From assembly GCF_014946725.1 (NCBI RefSeq), contig NZ_JACFXY010000003.1, forward strand, positions 248,001 through 312,000: a stretch of DNA of 64,000 bases, in the 5' to 3' direction. Position numbers and translations under genes: made by a program. The stretch comes from Mixta mediterraneensis (lineage in GTDB: Bacteria; Pseudomonadota; Gammaproteobacteria; Enterobacterales; Enterobacteriaceae). The notes beneath the pieces were generated by a model. That model had not been told where the DNA came from and made no database searches. It saw only the letters and a list, made by a program, of their open reading frames with translations. Below are positions 51,944 through 62,701 of the stretch, in pieces; positions within the stretch are counted from its first letter, which is position 1, and the number at the start of each line of letters is the position of its first letter.

Positions 51944-53377
51944 TTAATGTCGCAGCAGGAATAACGTCGCCAGGCCAAGAAAGATAAAAAAGCCGCCGGT
52001 ATCGGTAATGGCCGTAATGAATACGCTGGAGCCGACCGCCGGATCGCGCTTCATTTTAGTCATTACCAATGGCACCAGCACGCCCATTAATGCCGCCAGC
52101 AGCAGATTAAGCACCATCGCCAGCATCATTACGCCGCCGAGCGCGGGGTTGCCATACATCAGCCAGGTAATGATTCCCATAATGCCGCCCCAGCAAATAC
52201 CGTTGATTAAAGCGACTCCCAGCTCACGCACAATCAGGAAAGAGAAGTTTCCCGGTTCCACCTGATGCAGCGCCAGGGCGCGCACAATCATAGTGATAGT
52301 CTGATTACCGGTATTACCACCGATACCCGCGACAATCGGCATCAAAGCAGCTAGCGCGACCAGTTGCGAAATGGTTGATTCAAACAGGCCGATCACGCGT
52401 GAAGCAACAAAGGCGGTACACAGGTTAACCGCCAGCCACGCCCAGCGATTACGTACTGCTTTACGAACCGGAGCAAAAACGTCCTCTTCCTGGCTGATAC
52501 CCCCCATTTTACGAATGTTGCTTTCGTTCTCTTCGTTCACTAAATCGATCACATCTTCAATGGTAACGCGGCCTATCAGCTTGCCTTTGGCATCAATAAC
52601 GGCAGCAGAAATCAGGTTATAGCGCTCAAAGGCACTGGCTGCATCCTCTGCTCTGTCGTTGAGCTGGAAGGTGGTAGGGTGCGTGTTCATTACTTCGTCC
52701 ACGCGCATTTGCGGTTTGTTGAGCAGAATGTCGGTAAGCAACAGCTCACCTAGTAGGTGATTATCCTGATTGGTGATAAACAGCTTGTCAGTGCCCCCTG
52801 GTATGGCTTTACGATAGCGTAAGTAACGCTGCAAGGTGGCTAAAGTGACGTCGGAACGCACCGTGAGGATATTAAAATCCATCACCCGGCCCACACGGTC
52901 GCGGTCAAACTGCATCACGTTGAGTATGCGCGCCCGCTGGCTCGGTTCCAGCGTAGTAAGCAAGCGTCCGGTAAGATCGCGTGGTAGATAGCGCGCCAGC
53001 CAGACCTGGTCGTCAATATCCAGCGGTTCGATAGCGCGCAGAATATCGCGGTCGCTCATCTCTTCAGTCAGGCTGGCCCAGACAGTTTCTGCGGCTTCGA
53101 CCAGTACATGGCCGCGCCGCTCGTTGGGCACCAGACGCCACAACGCCTGACGTTCTTCTTCAGGTAAGGCTTCGAGAATATCGGCCAGGTCTGCAGCATG
53201 CAGCTGAGTAATATCCTGTTCCAGCATTTCGCGCTGGATCGCATTTTCACGTTGCTGTTCAGAACTGAGATGGCTGGTTTTTTTAAGCAGCGCATCAACC
53301 AGATCGTGCTCGTTAAGCAGCAGCGTCAGAATACGATGACGTATTTCACTTAAACGTTGCGAGTGAGAGGCAGACAT
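51944..53377 (-). CDS. mgtE: Magnesium transporter MgtE
   Basis: 477 residues. MgtE_N domain (about 30-130, LHAADLADILEALPEEERQALW), two CBS modules (about 135-260) that sense magnesium, and a five-helix membrane domain (about 285-477) with the pore motif PIVAGIGGNTGNQ. A Mg2+-gated channel at the inner membrane. AGGGA 7 nt before the ATG at 53377. E. coli K-12 has no mgtE here. Confidence 0.94.
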   Translation of the reverse strand: MSASHSQRLSEIRHRILTLLLNEHDLVDALLKKTSHLSSEQQRENAIQREMLEQDITQLHAADLADILEALPEEERQALWRLVPNERRGHVLVEAAETVWASLTEEMSDRDILRAIEPLDIDDQVWLARYLPRDLTGRLLTTLEPSQRARILNVMQFDRDRVGRVMDFNILTVRSDVTLATLQRYLRYRKAIPGGTDKLFITNQDNHLLGELLLTDILLNKPQMRVDEVMNTHPTTFQLNDRAEDAASAFERYNLISAAVIDAKGKLIGRVTIEDVIDLVNEENESNIRKMGGISQEEDVFAPVRKAVRNRWAWLAVNLCTAFVASRVIGLFESTISQLVALAALMPIVAGIGGNTGNQTITMIVRALALHQVEPGNFSFLIVRELGVALINGICWGGIMGIITWLMYGNPALGGVMMLAMVLNLLLAALMGVLVPLVMTKMKRDPAVGSSVFITAITDTGGFFIFLGLATLFLLRH

Positions 53378-53495
53378 ATTGCGTCCCTTTTGTCTGAAAG
53401 TACCAGCACGAAGTGTAGCGTTTCGTCTGTAAAAGGGATGCAAAAAATCGTACTGTCGTCTGGACAGCGTTTTAGTTGCTTAATGAAGCGTCTGG

Positions 53496-53681
53496 CTAGC
53501 GAGAATCGTTAACGCTAAGGCTTACCGGTGCGGGGATGGATTTTTTTTGCTGATGATGTTCAAAAGCAGCAGGCAGGATAAAAATCATTCGGCTAAAGAG
53601 GATGATAAAACTGATCAACAGAACGATCCGGGTCATGGTGCCGGTTTTCTGACGTCTTCGGGAAGGTATAGCGCTGTTCAC
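53496..53681 (-). CDS. yfgG: YfgG family small membrane protein
   Basis: 61 residues using the GTG at 53681 (VNSAIPSRRRQKTG...), with AGGAA upstream. Basic N-terminus, one hydrophobic segment starting MTRIVLLISFIILFSRMIF, then a His/Gln-rich tail, matching E. coli YfgG (63 residues) in length and order. An upstream ATG at 53732 would add 17 unrelated residues. Function unknown; in E. coli linked to metal stress. It lies near ppx as in E. coli. Confidence 0.8.
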   Translation of the reverse strand: MNSAIPSRRRQKTGTMTRIVLLISFIILFSRMIFILPAAFEHHQQKKSIPAPVSLSVNDSR

Positions 53682-53779
53682 GCGGGATGGTTCCTGTAAT
53701 GACCCAAATGGGCGACAGCAATATTTAGTCACAGTCGCCAGATGAAATCAATCGTTGTCTAAAAAAACGACAGAAATAA

Positions 53780-54373
53780 TTAATAGCTGGCCTTTTGCGC
53801 CAGCAGTGTGGCGAAACGGCAGGTGATGCGGTTGCCATTTTCATCGGTGCGATGCAGCTGGCCTCTGTTTTCGTTGTACTTTACGATGTGCCAGTTGCGG
53901 TAATAGTGGCTAAGTTCCCCGGATTTAAAAGCAAAAGAAAAATCAGTCGGGCAGGGCGTATCATCCGTGTTCATCGCCGCGACAATCAGGTTGTAGCCAT
54001 ATTTCACCGTGCAGGCCTGCATATCGGCGATCAGCTGCGGGATGGTTTCCGGTTGTAAAAACATCATCACCACCGTAGACAGTACGAAGTCGTAGCCGCC
54101 GTTAAAGCGCGTCTGGTTAAGGTCACGCAGCCCGGTGTGAATACCCTGTAAGCCTTCGTCTGCAATGATGCGGTTCAGGCGCGCCAGGCTTTTTGGGTTG
54201 TGATCCCATGCGGTAACGTCAAAGCCTTGCTGATTAAGAAACAGGGTGTTGCGTCCGTTGCCACAGCCCAGATCCAGCGCTTTGCCCACTGTGAGTTGCG
54301 GGAAAGCCTCCAGCACTTCTGAATGTGTCGGCGTCAGGCCATATTTTTCTGAGAAGTTAATCGAATTATTCAT
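53780..54373 (-). CDS. tehB: Tellurite/thiopurine-type methyltransferase TehB
   Basis: SAM-dependent methyltransferase linked to tellurite resistance. 197 residues from the ATG at 54373, the E. coli TehB length. Motif [16 protein letters not shown], then [18 protein letters not shown] and [12 protein letters not shown] are typical. No tehA transporter is adjacent. It follows ppx by 40 bp and may share the ppk-ppx transcript. Confidence 0.88.
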   Translation of the reverse strand: MNNSINFSEKYGLTPTHSEVLEAFPQLTVGKALDLGCGNGRNTLFLNQQGFDVTAWDHNPKSLARLNRIIADEGLQGIHTGLRDLNQTRFNGGYDFVLSTVVMMFLQPETIPQLIADMQACTVKYGYNLIVAAMNTDDTPCPTDFSFAFKSGELSHYYRNWHIVKYNENRGQLHRTDENGNRITCRFATLLAQKASY

Positions 54374-54413
54374 CTTTATCGCTTCAGTGAAGTGGGCACA
54401 AAGGTCCACAACG

Positions 54414-55937
54414 TCAGGCTTCTTCAAGGATCAATTTCCAGCCGGTGATTTCGTTCCAGTAGCTTTGTTCACGCTCCAGATCGAGTTGTACCAGGTTGTT
54501 CTGGCTGAGAAATCCCACCGGGAACGTTAACGTCCAGTGTCCATCATCACAGCTTAGCTTTAAAGAAATTGGGCGTGTAGTGGCCTGGCGCTGATTATTC
54601 AGCAAGGTGCCAAGGCGCAGCAGGAAAATCAGCGGCAGGAACTGCTTTTTCTTAAACAGCGTCACACGAGGCAATTCGTCAACCTTAACCGCTTTGCGAT
54701 GGAATCTTACCAGCGCGGCCAGCAGCATCTGCTGATCCTGATTGAAACCCGGCATATTGCTATTTTGCAGGATATAGGATGAATGGCGTTGCAGGCCGCT
54801 GTGGTTGATGGACAACCCCACTTCATGCAGCATCGCCGCCCATTTTAGCAGGGCAGCCAGTTGCGGGTTCGCCAGTTTGGGATGCTGGTCACGCCATTGC
54901 AGATAAAGTTGCTCGGTGGTTTCCAGCACGCGCCGTGCCTGATCGCTGTCAATGGCGTAGTGGTTAGCCAGGCTTTGCGCGGTACGGCTGCGAATATCCT
55001 GATGACGGAAACGGCCTTCCATTTCATACAGCACGCCTTCACGCAGCGCGCCATCAGAAAGACGTAGCTCGCGAATTGCCAGCGCGTCAAACACACCGCA
55101 AATAATGGCCAGCCCAGGAACGAAAACGCCTTTACGTTCTTCAGTTAATCCCGGAAGGCTTAGTGCCGTAAAGGTTTTATGCTTCATCACTTCGTCATAA
55201 AGCATTTCAAGGCGTTCTGGCGTAATAAGCTTCTCTTTTTCGCCCATCTCCTGTAGCACTTCACAGGCGGCTTTGATCGTGCCGGACGCGCCTAAGGCAT
55301 ACTGCCAGCCGTGCAGACGATATTGCCATGCCAGCGTTTCCAGCTTTTGCGCTGCCGCTAAACGTGCCCGACGAAAATTCTCGCGGTTGATTTCGCCTTT
55401 AGGAAAATAAAGTTGCGCAAAGCTGACGCAACCCATGCGGCGACTTTCCACCAGCTGCGGCTCGAAATCTTCACCGATAACCAGTTCAGTTGAACCGCCA
55501 CCGATGTCGATCACCAGCTTGCGGCCTTTTTCCGGCTGCGTGTGCTCTACGCCCATAAAAATCAGGCGGGCCTCTTCGTGACCGGAAATCACTTCGATTG
55601 GATAGGGGATCACTTCTGCGGCGCGTTGTAAGAATATTTCGGCATTCACGGCCTGACGCAACGTGTGAGTGCCAACAATAGTGACGTTGCTGGCCCTGAA
55701 GCCCTGTAATCGTTCAGCAAACAGCGCCAGGCAACTCAGGCCGCGCTCTATTGCCTCATCACTCAGACGATTATCCGGACCCAGCCCGTCGGCTAAGTGC
55801 ACACGCTGTTTCAGGCGACCGAGTACCTGCATAGCGCCGTCAACCACACGGGCAATCACCATGTGGAAATTGTTCGAACCGAGGTCAATCGCCGCAAACT
55901 CTTGGGGTTTCGGCGTAGTTTTCTGGGAAATTGGCAT
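54414..55937 (-). CDS. ppx: Exopolyphosphatase
   Basis: Releases phosphate from the ends of polyphosphate; also acts on pppGpp in the family. 507 residues. ASKHA fold with [15 protein letters not shown] at the N-terminus, [12 protein letters not shown] (about 145) and a C-terminal HD-like region ([17 protein letters not shown]). Only 5 bp separate it from ppk; the two form an operon. Confidence 0.96.
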   Translation of the reverse strand: MPISQKTTPKPQEFAAIDLGSNNFHMVIARVVDGAMQVLGRLKQRVHLADGLGPDNRLSDEAIERGLSCLALFAERLQGFRASNVTIVGTHTLRQAVNAEIFLQRAAEVIPYPIEVISGHEEARLIFMGVEHTQPEKGRKLVIDIGGGSTELVIGEDFEPQLVESRRMGCVSFAQLYFPKGEINRENFRRARLAAAQKLETLAWQYRLHGWQYALGASGTIKAACEVLQEMGEKEKLITPERLEMLYDEVMKHKTFTALSLPGLTEERKGVFVPGLAIICGVFDALAIRELRLSDGALREGVLYEMEGRFRHQDIRSRTAQSLANHYAIDSDQARRVLETTEQLYLQWRDQHPKLANPQLAALLKWAAMLHEVGLSINHSGLQRHSSYILQNSNMPGFNQDQQMLLAALVRFHRKAVKVDELPRVTLFKKKQFLPLIFLLRLGTLLNNQRQATTRPISLKLSCDDGHWTLTFPVGFLSQNNLVQLDLEREQSYWNEITGWKLILEEA

Positions 55938-55942
55938 AAGCG

Positions 55943-58003
55943 TTATTCAGGTTGTTCCAGTTTCTTAATGTAATCATAAATCGCCAGTTGCGAGCGCACC
56001 TTACGACGATTTCCGCGTGGAACGTATTGATTGCTTAATTCTTTATCAATAATCCGGGCTTTCACCGTATCACTTAACTGAATCGCAATAATATCCAGGA
56101 TACGCTGTTTAATTTGCGGATCGAGAATTGCCACCGCCACTTCGATACGGTAGTCGATGTTACGCGTCATCCAGTCAGCAGAAGAAAGAAACACTTTTTT
56201 ATCGCCGCCATTCTCAAAAATATAGACGCGATCATGCTCCAGATAACGGTCAACGATGCTTGTAACGCGAATATTTTCGCTTATGCCCGGTAAATCAGGG
56301 ATCAGCGAGCACATGCCACGCACCAGTAAGTTGACCTTTACCCCTACGCTGGATGCGGTATAAAGCCGGTCAACCAGGCCTTTGTCCACCAGATTATTAA
56401 TTTTCAGCGTAATGCCGGACGGCAGTTTTTGCTGCGCATTGGCAATTTCTTCATCGATCAACTGATACAGCATGCGGCGCGAGTTTTGTGGTGAGACCAT
56501 TAAATGCTCGAAAGTCACCGGCCGATAAGGGTTCTCAATAAAATTAAACACCCGACGCACTTCATTGGTAATACGTGCATCGGCGGTCAGCAGTGAGTAG
56601 TCAGTATAAATGCGCGCGGTTTTCTCATTAAAGTTGCCCGTACCGATGTGCGCATAACGCACAACTTCATTCCCTTCGCGGCGCGAAATCAGGAATAACT
56701 TAGCGTGAATTTTCAGGCCTGGCGCCGAGAAAATGACGTGAACACCGGCTTCAGTCAGACGTTTTGCCCAATAAATATTGGCTTCTTCATCAAAACGCGC
56801 CTGTAGCTCAACCACCACCGTGACTTTTTTACCGTTATAGGCGGCATGAATCATGGCATCCATAATGCGCGAGTGTTTTGCTACACGATAAATATTGATT
56901 TTGATTGCCAGTACGCTGGGGTCAAACGAGGCCTGACGCAGCAGTTCTAATACGTGTTCAAAAGTGTGATAGGGATAATAGAGCAGTACATCCCGGTCAC
57001 GAATGGCGTCAAACCCGTTTCGGTAGCCATCAAAGCCAATATGACGAATCTGCGGCAGCGGACGGTTGACCAGATTATTTTTACCGACATTGGGAAAGCC
57101 GATAAAGTCTTTGAAGTTGTGGTAACGCCCACCCGGCAGTACTGAGTCAAAGTTAGTGATCGACAATTTATGGCACAGCAGCTCCACCATCGAATCCGGC
57201 ATATCGCGCTGATAAACAAAGCGTACCGGCTCTGCGGTTAAACGTTGTTTCAGGCTGGAGGACATCAGTTCCAGCAGGCTGGACTCCATTTCGGTAACCA
57301 GGTCGTACTCGGCATCGCGCGTCATCTTCATCGAATAGGCGTTCAGCGCATCGTAGTCGTAGAAACCTTTAAAAATATCGTCCAGGCAATAACGCAGAAT
57401 GTTATCCAACAGAATCATCGGTTTGCGACGGCGGGGTGATTCAGCGGGCAGGTTAACGAAACGTGGCACTTTATCCGAAGGGATTTCCAGTAACGCATAG
57501 CGAATATTGTCCCCACGAATAATCTCAACCGCTAAATAGGTGTAATCGTCTTTAAGAAATTCGGTCAGATCGGTTTCGTGAGTAATAAGAATGGGGGAAA
57601 TATGCTGGCGCAGTTCGTTTTTAAAATAGTGGCGCAGCCAGATTTGTTGATTCGGTGAAAGCTGACGCTCATTAATCAGGAAGATCTGGTTACGCGCCAT
57701 TTCCAGCAGTAGATCGTTATACAACGCGTCGAACTCTTGATCGGATTTCAGCACACGCTGTTGAATTTTTTTAAACAAATGGCGCGGTGTGCCAGGGGAG
57801 CCTTGCTCCTCACCGATAAGGATACGGCGCTTTAAATCGGCAAAACGCACTTTATAGAATTCATCCAGGTTATTGGAAAATATACCCAAAAACCGCATGC
57901 GTTCGATTAGCGGATTCGTTTTATCCGCCGCTTCCTGTAAGACACGTTCATTGAAAGATAACCAGCTTAACTCTTTTTCAATATACAGCTTTACCTGACC
58001 CAT
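55943..58003 (-). CDS. ppk: Polyphosphate kinase 1
   Basis: Makes polyphosphate from ATP; membrane-associated tetramer. 686 residues. Autophosphorylated His in [14 protein letters not shown] and second His in [16 protein letters not shown]-terminal [18 protein letters not shown]. The ATG at 58003 with GGAG 5 nt upstream matches family length; an earlier start would add 17 residues. Divergent from the phosphate transporter genes. Confidence 0.97.
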   Translation of the reverse strand: MGQVKLYIEKELSWLSFNERVLQEAADKTNPLIERMRFLGIFSNNLDEFYKVRFADLKRRILIGEEQGSPGTPRHLFKKIQQRVLKSDQEFDALYNDLLLEMARNQIFLINERQLSPNQQIWLRHYFKNELRQHISPILITHETDLTEFLKDDYTYLAVEIIRGDNIRYALLEIPSDKVPRFVNLPAESPRRRKPMILLDNILRYCLDDIFKGFYDYDALNAYSMKMTRDAEYDLVTEMESSLLELMSSSLKQRLTAEPVRFVYQRDMPDSMVELLCHKLSITNFDSVLPGGRYHNFKDFIGFPNVGKNNLVNRPLPQIRHIGFDGYRNGFDAIRDRDVLLYYPYHTFEHVLELLRQASFDPSVLAIKINIYRVAKHSRIMDAMIHAAYNGKKVTVVVELQARFDEEANIYWAKRLTEAGVHVIFSAPGLKIHAKLFLISRREGNEVVRYAHIGTGNFNEKTARIYTDYSLLTADARITNEVRRVFNFIENPYRPVTFEHLMVSPQNSRRMLYQLIDEEIANAQQKLPSGITLKINNLVDKGLVDRLYTASSVGVKVNLLVRGMCSLIPDLPGISENIRVTSIVDRYLEHDRVYIFENGGDKKVFLSSADWMTRNIDYRIEVAVAILDPQIKQRILDIIAIQLSDTVKARIIDKELSNQYVPRGNRRKVRSQLAIYDYIKKLEQPE

Positions 58004-58153
58004 TCTCACTCCGTATAGCGGTTGCAGGACTGAAGATCCAGTGTCCAACAACATTATGGCGAGAGTATGGCAGGCTTGTCCAACGGCAAGAGTTGTCTTA
58101 TCAATCAGCTACGGGCAACATAGCGGCTTATTTTCCGCTGCATTTAGGACCGC

Positions 58154-60250
58154 ATGAGCATAAACCACATTCCCGTTCAGTTTAGCGACCGCCGACGTCG
58201 TAGGATTGACCGTTTGACGCGGCGACTGGTCACGTCATGTGGCATTGCGATTCTGCTGCTTATGCTGCTGCTGTTTTTTTGGCTAATCTGGGTAGTTCTG
58301 CCGCTGTTCAGCGCGCCGGACATGCAGCCAGGCGCTTCGCAGCAACTGTGGGATCGCGCACCTGCGCTGGCGATAGGCAATGACGGCAGCCACGGCTGGC
58401 GTATCAGTACGGCTGGCGCGGCGCGTTTTATTCCGCTTAACGGTCAGCCTGCCGATCAGGCATTAGCGCTGACGCCAGCCCCGCAGGCAGTGGTACAGAG
58501 CGCCGATCGCCAAACGCTGCTGCTTAATATGCAGGGCGATTTACTGTTGCTGCAACCGGTTCTGCGAAAAGATGAAGCGCAGTGGCGTTTCCCGCTGGGT
58601 GATAAACCTTTCCACCTGCCACAAGGCACGGTGGAAAAAATGGCGCTAGCGACGCTGAGCCCGAATCAATGGCGTATCGCCGTTGTTACCACCCATGGCC
58701 TGGGCTATCTGACGCTGGGTCCCTATCATCAGGCAACGATGATCAGCTTGCCGCAACAGCATCCCGATCATCTGCTTCTTGCGCCGCAAGGCGATCTTCT
58801 CTATACCAGCGAAGGTAATGTGCTGCGGGTCTGGCAGTTGGACAAGGATCACGCGCAGCTGCGTGAGACACAAACGCTACCGCACACGCCGCAGAGCCTG
58901 CATCTGTTAACCGGTGGCCAAACGCTGCTCGTCCAGGATGAGGCGGGGGTAACGCAATGGTTTTCAATTGCCAGCGAACAAGGCCCGCGTCTGCATCAGA
59001 TTCGTACCTTCAGGCACAGCGCAGGCAAGGCGCAACTGATTACAGAGCCACAGCGCCGCGTCTTTGCCACCTTCACCCAGGACGGTATGCTGAAGCTATT
59101 TTCCAGCAAACAAGCAGGGCCGATATTTCAACGCCAGCTAGCCCCCGGCATCTTGCATGCGCAGTTCTCGCCGCACGGCGACAGCCTGCTGGTGGAGCGT
59201 CAGGGAAGTTGGCAAACCTTTAAGCTGGATAATCCGTGGCCAGATGTTACCTGGCGCAACTTCTGGCAGAAGATCTGGTACGAAAACTATCCCAAAGCGG
59301 ACTGGGCATGGCAATCCACCGCCGCAGGCGACAGTTATCAGGCCAAATTTAGTTTAGTGCCAATGGTCATCGGCACGTTAAAAGCTGCGAGCCTGGCGCT
59401 GTTATTTGCTACGCCGCTGGCGTTGGCTGCGGCGATGTAAACCGCATGGTTTATGGCGCCGGGTCTGCGTCGCTGGGTTAAACCGTCGATTGAGATGATG
59501 GGCGCGCTGCCCAGCGTGATAGTTGGGCTGATTGCGGGATTGTGGCTGGCGCCGCATATCAGCCAGGCGCTGACAGGCGTACTGCTGCTGCCGTTCACCT
59601 TAGCCGCCAGCCTGCTGCTGTGTGGTGTGCTAAGCGCCTGTCTGCCAGCGCGCTGGCGACAGCCAGGCCGCGAAGTGCTGCTGTTGTTACCGCTGCTGTT
59701 GGTTGTTATCGTGCTGACATTATGGCTGCCGACGCTGTGGGTGCGTGACGCAGGCGACTGGGTGCCTCATTACGAACAGCGTAACCTGCTGGTGGCGGCG
59801 CTGGCGATGGGTTTTGCCCTGGTGCCGCTAATTTTTACCCTTGCTGAGGATGCACTGTTCAGCGTGCCTGCCTTGCTCGGACAGGGATCGCTGGCTTTAG
59901 GCGCGACGCCGTGGCAAACCTTAACCCGGGTGGTATTGCCTGGCGCATCAGCCGGTATTTTTGCGGCATTGATGATTGGCTTTGGTCGTGCAGTTGGCGA
60001 AACCATGATCCTGCTGATGGCAACAGGCAATACGCCGCAAAGCGAAGGTGGCTTATTCAGTGGGCTACGCGCTTTATCGGCTAACATCGCGATTGAAATG
60101 CCTGAAGCGGCGCCAGGCAGCGCGCATTATCGCATTTTATTTCTGAGCGCCTTACTGTTGCTGGTGTTTACCCTGGTGATCAACACCATTGCCGAAGTGA
60201 TTCGCCAACGCCTGCGACAGCGTTACAGCCAACCTGAGACATCAGCATGA
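58154..60250 (+). pseudogene. Phosphate ABC transporter permease (PstC-type, large form), interrupted by an in-frame TAA
   Basis: One reading frame of 698 codons broken only by TAA at 59438-59440. The first part (58154-59440, 428 residues) has a basic N-terminus, a membrane helix (about 30-52), a large periplasmic propeller-like insertion (about 55-385) and the start of the permease core ending PLALAAAM. After the stop the frame continues TAWFMAPGLRRWVKPSIEMMGALPSVIVG. Related large PstC proteins read AAxYTAxFM here, so the stop stands where Tyr is expected (TAT/TAC to TAA). The second part (from ATG 59453, 265 residues) has the remaining helices and the EAA loop GQGSLALGATPWQTLTRVVLP. It overlaps the next gene by 4 bp. 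Pseudogene, sequencing error, or a split product by re-initiation are all possible. Confidence 0.8.
59438..59440 (+). other. Nonsense codon inside the pstC-like gene
   Basis: TAA in place of a conserved Tyr codon; no indel, since the frame on both sides is identical. The next in-frame ATG is 12 bp downstream, with no strong ribosome binding site. Confidence 0.8.
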
Positions 60251-61881
60251 CGGCGATGCGACAAAACAGCCGCTGGCGCTGGCTGACTGCCGGTGCCGTC
60301 ACGGTTTGCCTGCTGGCCTTCACATTACTGATTGCGCTACTGGCGTGGCAAGGCGCGCGCGCTTTTTGGCCACAGCCTGTCGATTTGTATACCTTCACGC
60401 AGCACGATGGCCATAAAAGCCGCTTGTCTGGCGAAACCATTGAACATCAAAAACATTTTCCGGCCCCAGCCGGGGAGCAGGGCAACAGTGCAGATCAGGT
60501 GAATCGTTACCTGATTAAAACCGGCAACCGTGACTGGGATGCGCCGGATTTTCGCGTTGTTTATAGTCGCGATCCGGCAAACGTGAGCCGACCCAAAGAT
60601 ATTCTGCTATTGCAGCGCCGCAGCCACGGCAATGCTTATGGCTGGTTAGTCGGCCTGCGTGAAGACAATGAAGTACTGGTTGCGCAGAACACCGATGCGC
60701 TGCTGCATCAGCGTCTGGCGCAGACGCATGCCCTGGTGCGGCAGATAAATCACATTCGTCGGATTGATATGGCGCGGCTCAATAATCAGCTGGAAATGCT
60801 GAAAGAGCAGGCCGGGCGGCAACGCCAGGCAAAACAGTTCGATTTGCAGGCGCAATCAGAATATCAGGCCAATCAGGCTGCGTTGCAGCGCCGTTTTGAA
60901 AAACTCAGCGCGACCCTGGCGAGCTTACAGCATGAAAGCCAGCGAGACGTTTTAATCTTGCGCGACGTACAGGGCAACGACCACGCCATTCCGTTGTCAC
61001 AAATTTTCGACGTCTGGAAACCTAACGCGCTTAGCCTGAAAGAAAAAGTGCTGCACTTTTTGCAGCAAACCTGGCATTTCGTAAGCGATTCTCCCGCTGA
61101 CGGCGAAAGCGAAACCGGGGCGTTTCCGGCTATATTTGGCACCGTGTTGATGGTGTTGCTGATGTCGGTGGTGGTGATGCCGCTCGGGGTGATTGCCGCC
61201 GTCTGGCTGCATGAATATGCCGGACGCAACGCGTTAACGCGGCTGGTGCGCATTGCGGTTGTGAATCTGGCAGGCGTGCCGTCGATTGTTTATGGCGTTT
61301 TCGGTCTGGGTTTCTTTGTCTGGGGCGTGGGCGGCACAATCGACCAACTGTTTTATAGCAATGCGTTGCCAAACCCGACCTTTGGTACGCCAGGTCTGTT
61401 ATGGGCGGCCCTGACGCTGGCCTTACTGACGTTGCCGGTGGTAATTGTCGCCACGGAAGAGGGGCTATCACGCATCCCTGACAGCCTGCGCCAAGGCTCT
61501 TTGGCGTTGGGCGCAACGCAGGCGGAAACCTTATGGAAGATAGTGTTACCCATGGCAATTCCGGCGATGCTGACCGGTTTGATTTTAGCGGTAGCGCGCG
61601 CTGCCGGTGAAACTGCCCCGTTGATGCTGGTGGGCGTGGTGAAAATGGTGCCAGAGCTGCCTGCGGATGCGGTGTTCCCGTATCTGCATCTTGATCGTAA
61701 ATTTATGCACCTGGGTTTTCAGATTTACGATTTAGCGTTTCAAAGCCCCAATATTGAAGCCGATCGACCGCTGGTGTTTGCCACCGCGCTGCTGCTGGTG
61801 CTGATCATTCTGTCGCTCAATCTGTTGGCGATGGGTCTGCGTCACCGCCTGCGCGAGCGCTATCGTCTTATGACTCAATAA
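60247..61881 (+). CDS. pstA: Phosphate ABC transporter permease PstA (large form)
   Basis: 544 residues. Transmembrane segment about 15-37, a long periplasmic insertion (about 40-290) with a coiled coil at about 160-225, then five or more helices. EAA loop RQGSLALGATQAETLWKIVLPMA (about 415-437) contacts the ATPase. The large insertion is typical of the second Pst system of gammaproteobacteria. Start overlaps the previous gene by 4 bp (ATGA); pstB follows 6 bp on. Confidence 0.85.
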   Translation: MTAMRQNSRWRWLTAGAVTVCLLAFTLLIALLAWQGARAFWPQPVDLYTFTQHDGHKSRLSGETIEHQKHFPAPAGEQGNSADQVNRYLIKTGNRDWDAPDFRVVYSRDPANVSRPKDILLLQRRSHGNAYGWLVGLREDNEVLVAQNTDALLHQRLAQTHALVRQINHIRRIDMARLNNQLEMLKEQAGRQRQAKQFDLQAQSEYQANQAALQRRFEKLSATLASLQHESQRDVLILRDVQGNDHAIPLSQIFDVWKPNALSLKEKVLHFLQQTWHFVSDSPADGESETGAFPAIFGTVLMVLLMSVVVMPLGVIAAVWLHEYAGRNALTRLVRIAVVNLAGVPSIVYGVFGLGFFVWGVGGTIDQLFYSNALPNPTFGTPGLLWAALTLALLTLPVVIVATEEGLSRIPDSLRQGSLALGATQAETLWKIVLPMAIPAMLTGLILAVARAAGETAPLMLVGVVKMVPELPADAVFPYLHLDRKFMHLGFQIYDLAFQSPNIEADRPLVFATALLLVLIILSLNLLAMGLRHRLRERYRLMTQ

Positions 61882-61887
61882 CAGGTT

Positions 61888-62661
61888 ATGACTATGATGC
61901 CCGAAACTGACATCGCGCTGAGCGTAAATCAACTCTCTCTGTGGTACGGCGAGCGTCAGGCACTGCAAGGTATCTCGTTGCAGGTGCCGAAAAATCGTAT
62001 CACGGCCCTTATCGGACCTTCGGGCTGTGGCAAATCGACACTGCTACGCTGTTTTAATCGCATGAACGATGTGATCGATAATTGCCGTATCGAAGGCGAA
62101 GTGCTGCTCGATCAACAAGACATTATGCATCCGAATCAGGATCTGTCCGCGCTACGCCGTCGCGTTGGTATGGTGTTTCAGCGGCCAAATCCGTTTCCAA
62201 AATCCATTTACGAAAATGTGGTTTATGGCCTGCGCTTACAGGGCGTGCGTGATAAGCGGGTGCTGAATGAAGCCTGTGAGCGTGCGCTGCGCGCCGCAGC
62301 GCTGTGGAGCGAAGTGAAAGATCAGTTGGGGCAGAATGCGTTGGCGCTTTCAACTGGTCAGCAGCAGCGCCTGGTGATCGCCAGGGCTATCGCTATCGAG
62401 CCGGAAGTATTATTGCTGGATGAACCAACCTCGGCGCTGGATCCGATCTCCACGCTGGTGATTGAAGAGCTGATGACCACGCTCAGGCAGCACTTCACGC
62501 TGGTGCTGGTGACGCACAATATGCAGCAGGCGTCGCGCGTGTCGAATTACACCGCGTTTATGCACAATGGAGCGGTGATAGAGTTTGATGAAACTGACCG
62601 GATTTTTACCACGCCGCAGGTACGTCGTACTGAAGATTACATTACCGGGCGCTACGGTTAA
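61888..62661 (+). CDS. pstB: Phosphate ABC transporter ATP-binding protein PstB
   Basis: 257 residues. Walker [10 protein letters not shown] (about 43-51), Q-loop [18 protein letters not shown], Walker [15 protein letters not shown] and switch His in VTHNMQQ. The ABC signature reads LSTGQ instead of LSGGQ. The C-terminal [10 protein letters not shown] is the PstB hallmark. Start may instead be the ATG at 61894 or 61897, better spaced from the AGG. No pstS or phoU is adjacent, so the binding protein must be encoded elsewhere. Confidence 0.9.
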   Translation: MTMMPETDIALSVNQLSLWYGERQALQGISLQVPKNRITALIGPSGCGKSTLLRCFNRMNDVIDNCRIEGEVLLDQQDIMHPNQDLSALRRRVGMVFQRPNPFPKSIYENVVYGLRLQGVRDKRVLNEACERALRAAALWSEVKDQLGQNALALSTGQQQRLVIARAIAIEPEVLLLDEPTSALDPISTLVIEELMTTLRQHFTLVLVTHNMQQASRVSNYTAFMHNGAVIEFDETDRIFTTPQVRRTEDYITGRYG

Positions 62662-62670
62662 GGAAGCAAT

Positions 62671-62696
62671 AAAGGAGAAGCGTGCGCTTCTCCCTG
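62671..62696 (-). terminator. purMN terminator
   Basis: 9-bp stem GGAGAAGCG/CGCTTCTCC (62674-62682 with 62685-62693). On the minus strand it is followed by TTTATT, so it ends the purM-purN transcript and may also slow + strand read-through from pstB. Confidence 0.75.
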
Positions 62697-62701
62697 GAAA
62701 A

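Noticed and set aside
51782..51964. 60-codon open frame between the small DUF2158-like gene and mgtE
   Set aside because: Ribosome-binding sequence is too close to the ATG, composition is random-looking, it overlaps the mgtE 3' end and matches no family I know.
53378..53495. Magnesium riboswitch before mgtE
   Set aside because: The leader is only about 118 bp and I could not find the M-box core.
58004..58153. Pho box between ppk and the pst genes
   Set aside because: The TTGTC repeats are 17 bp apart rather than 11, and the rest of the consensus is missing.
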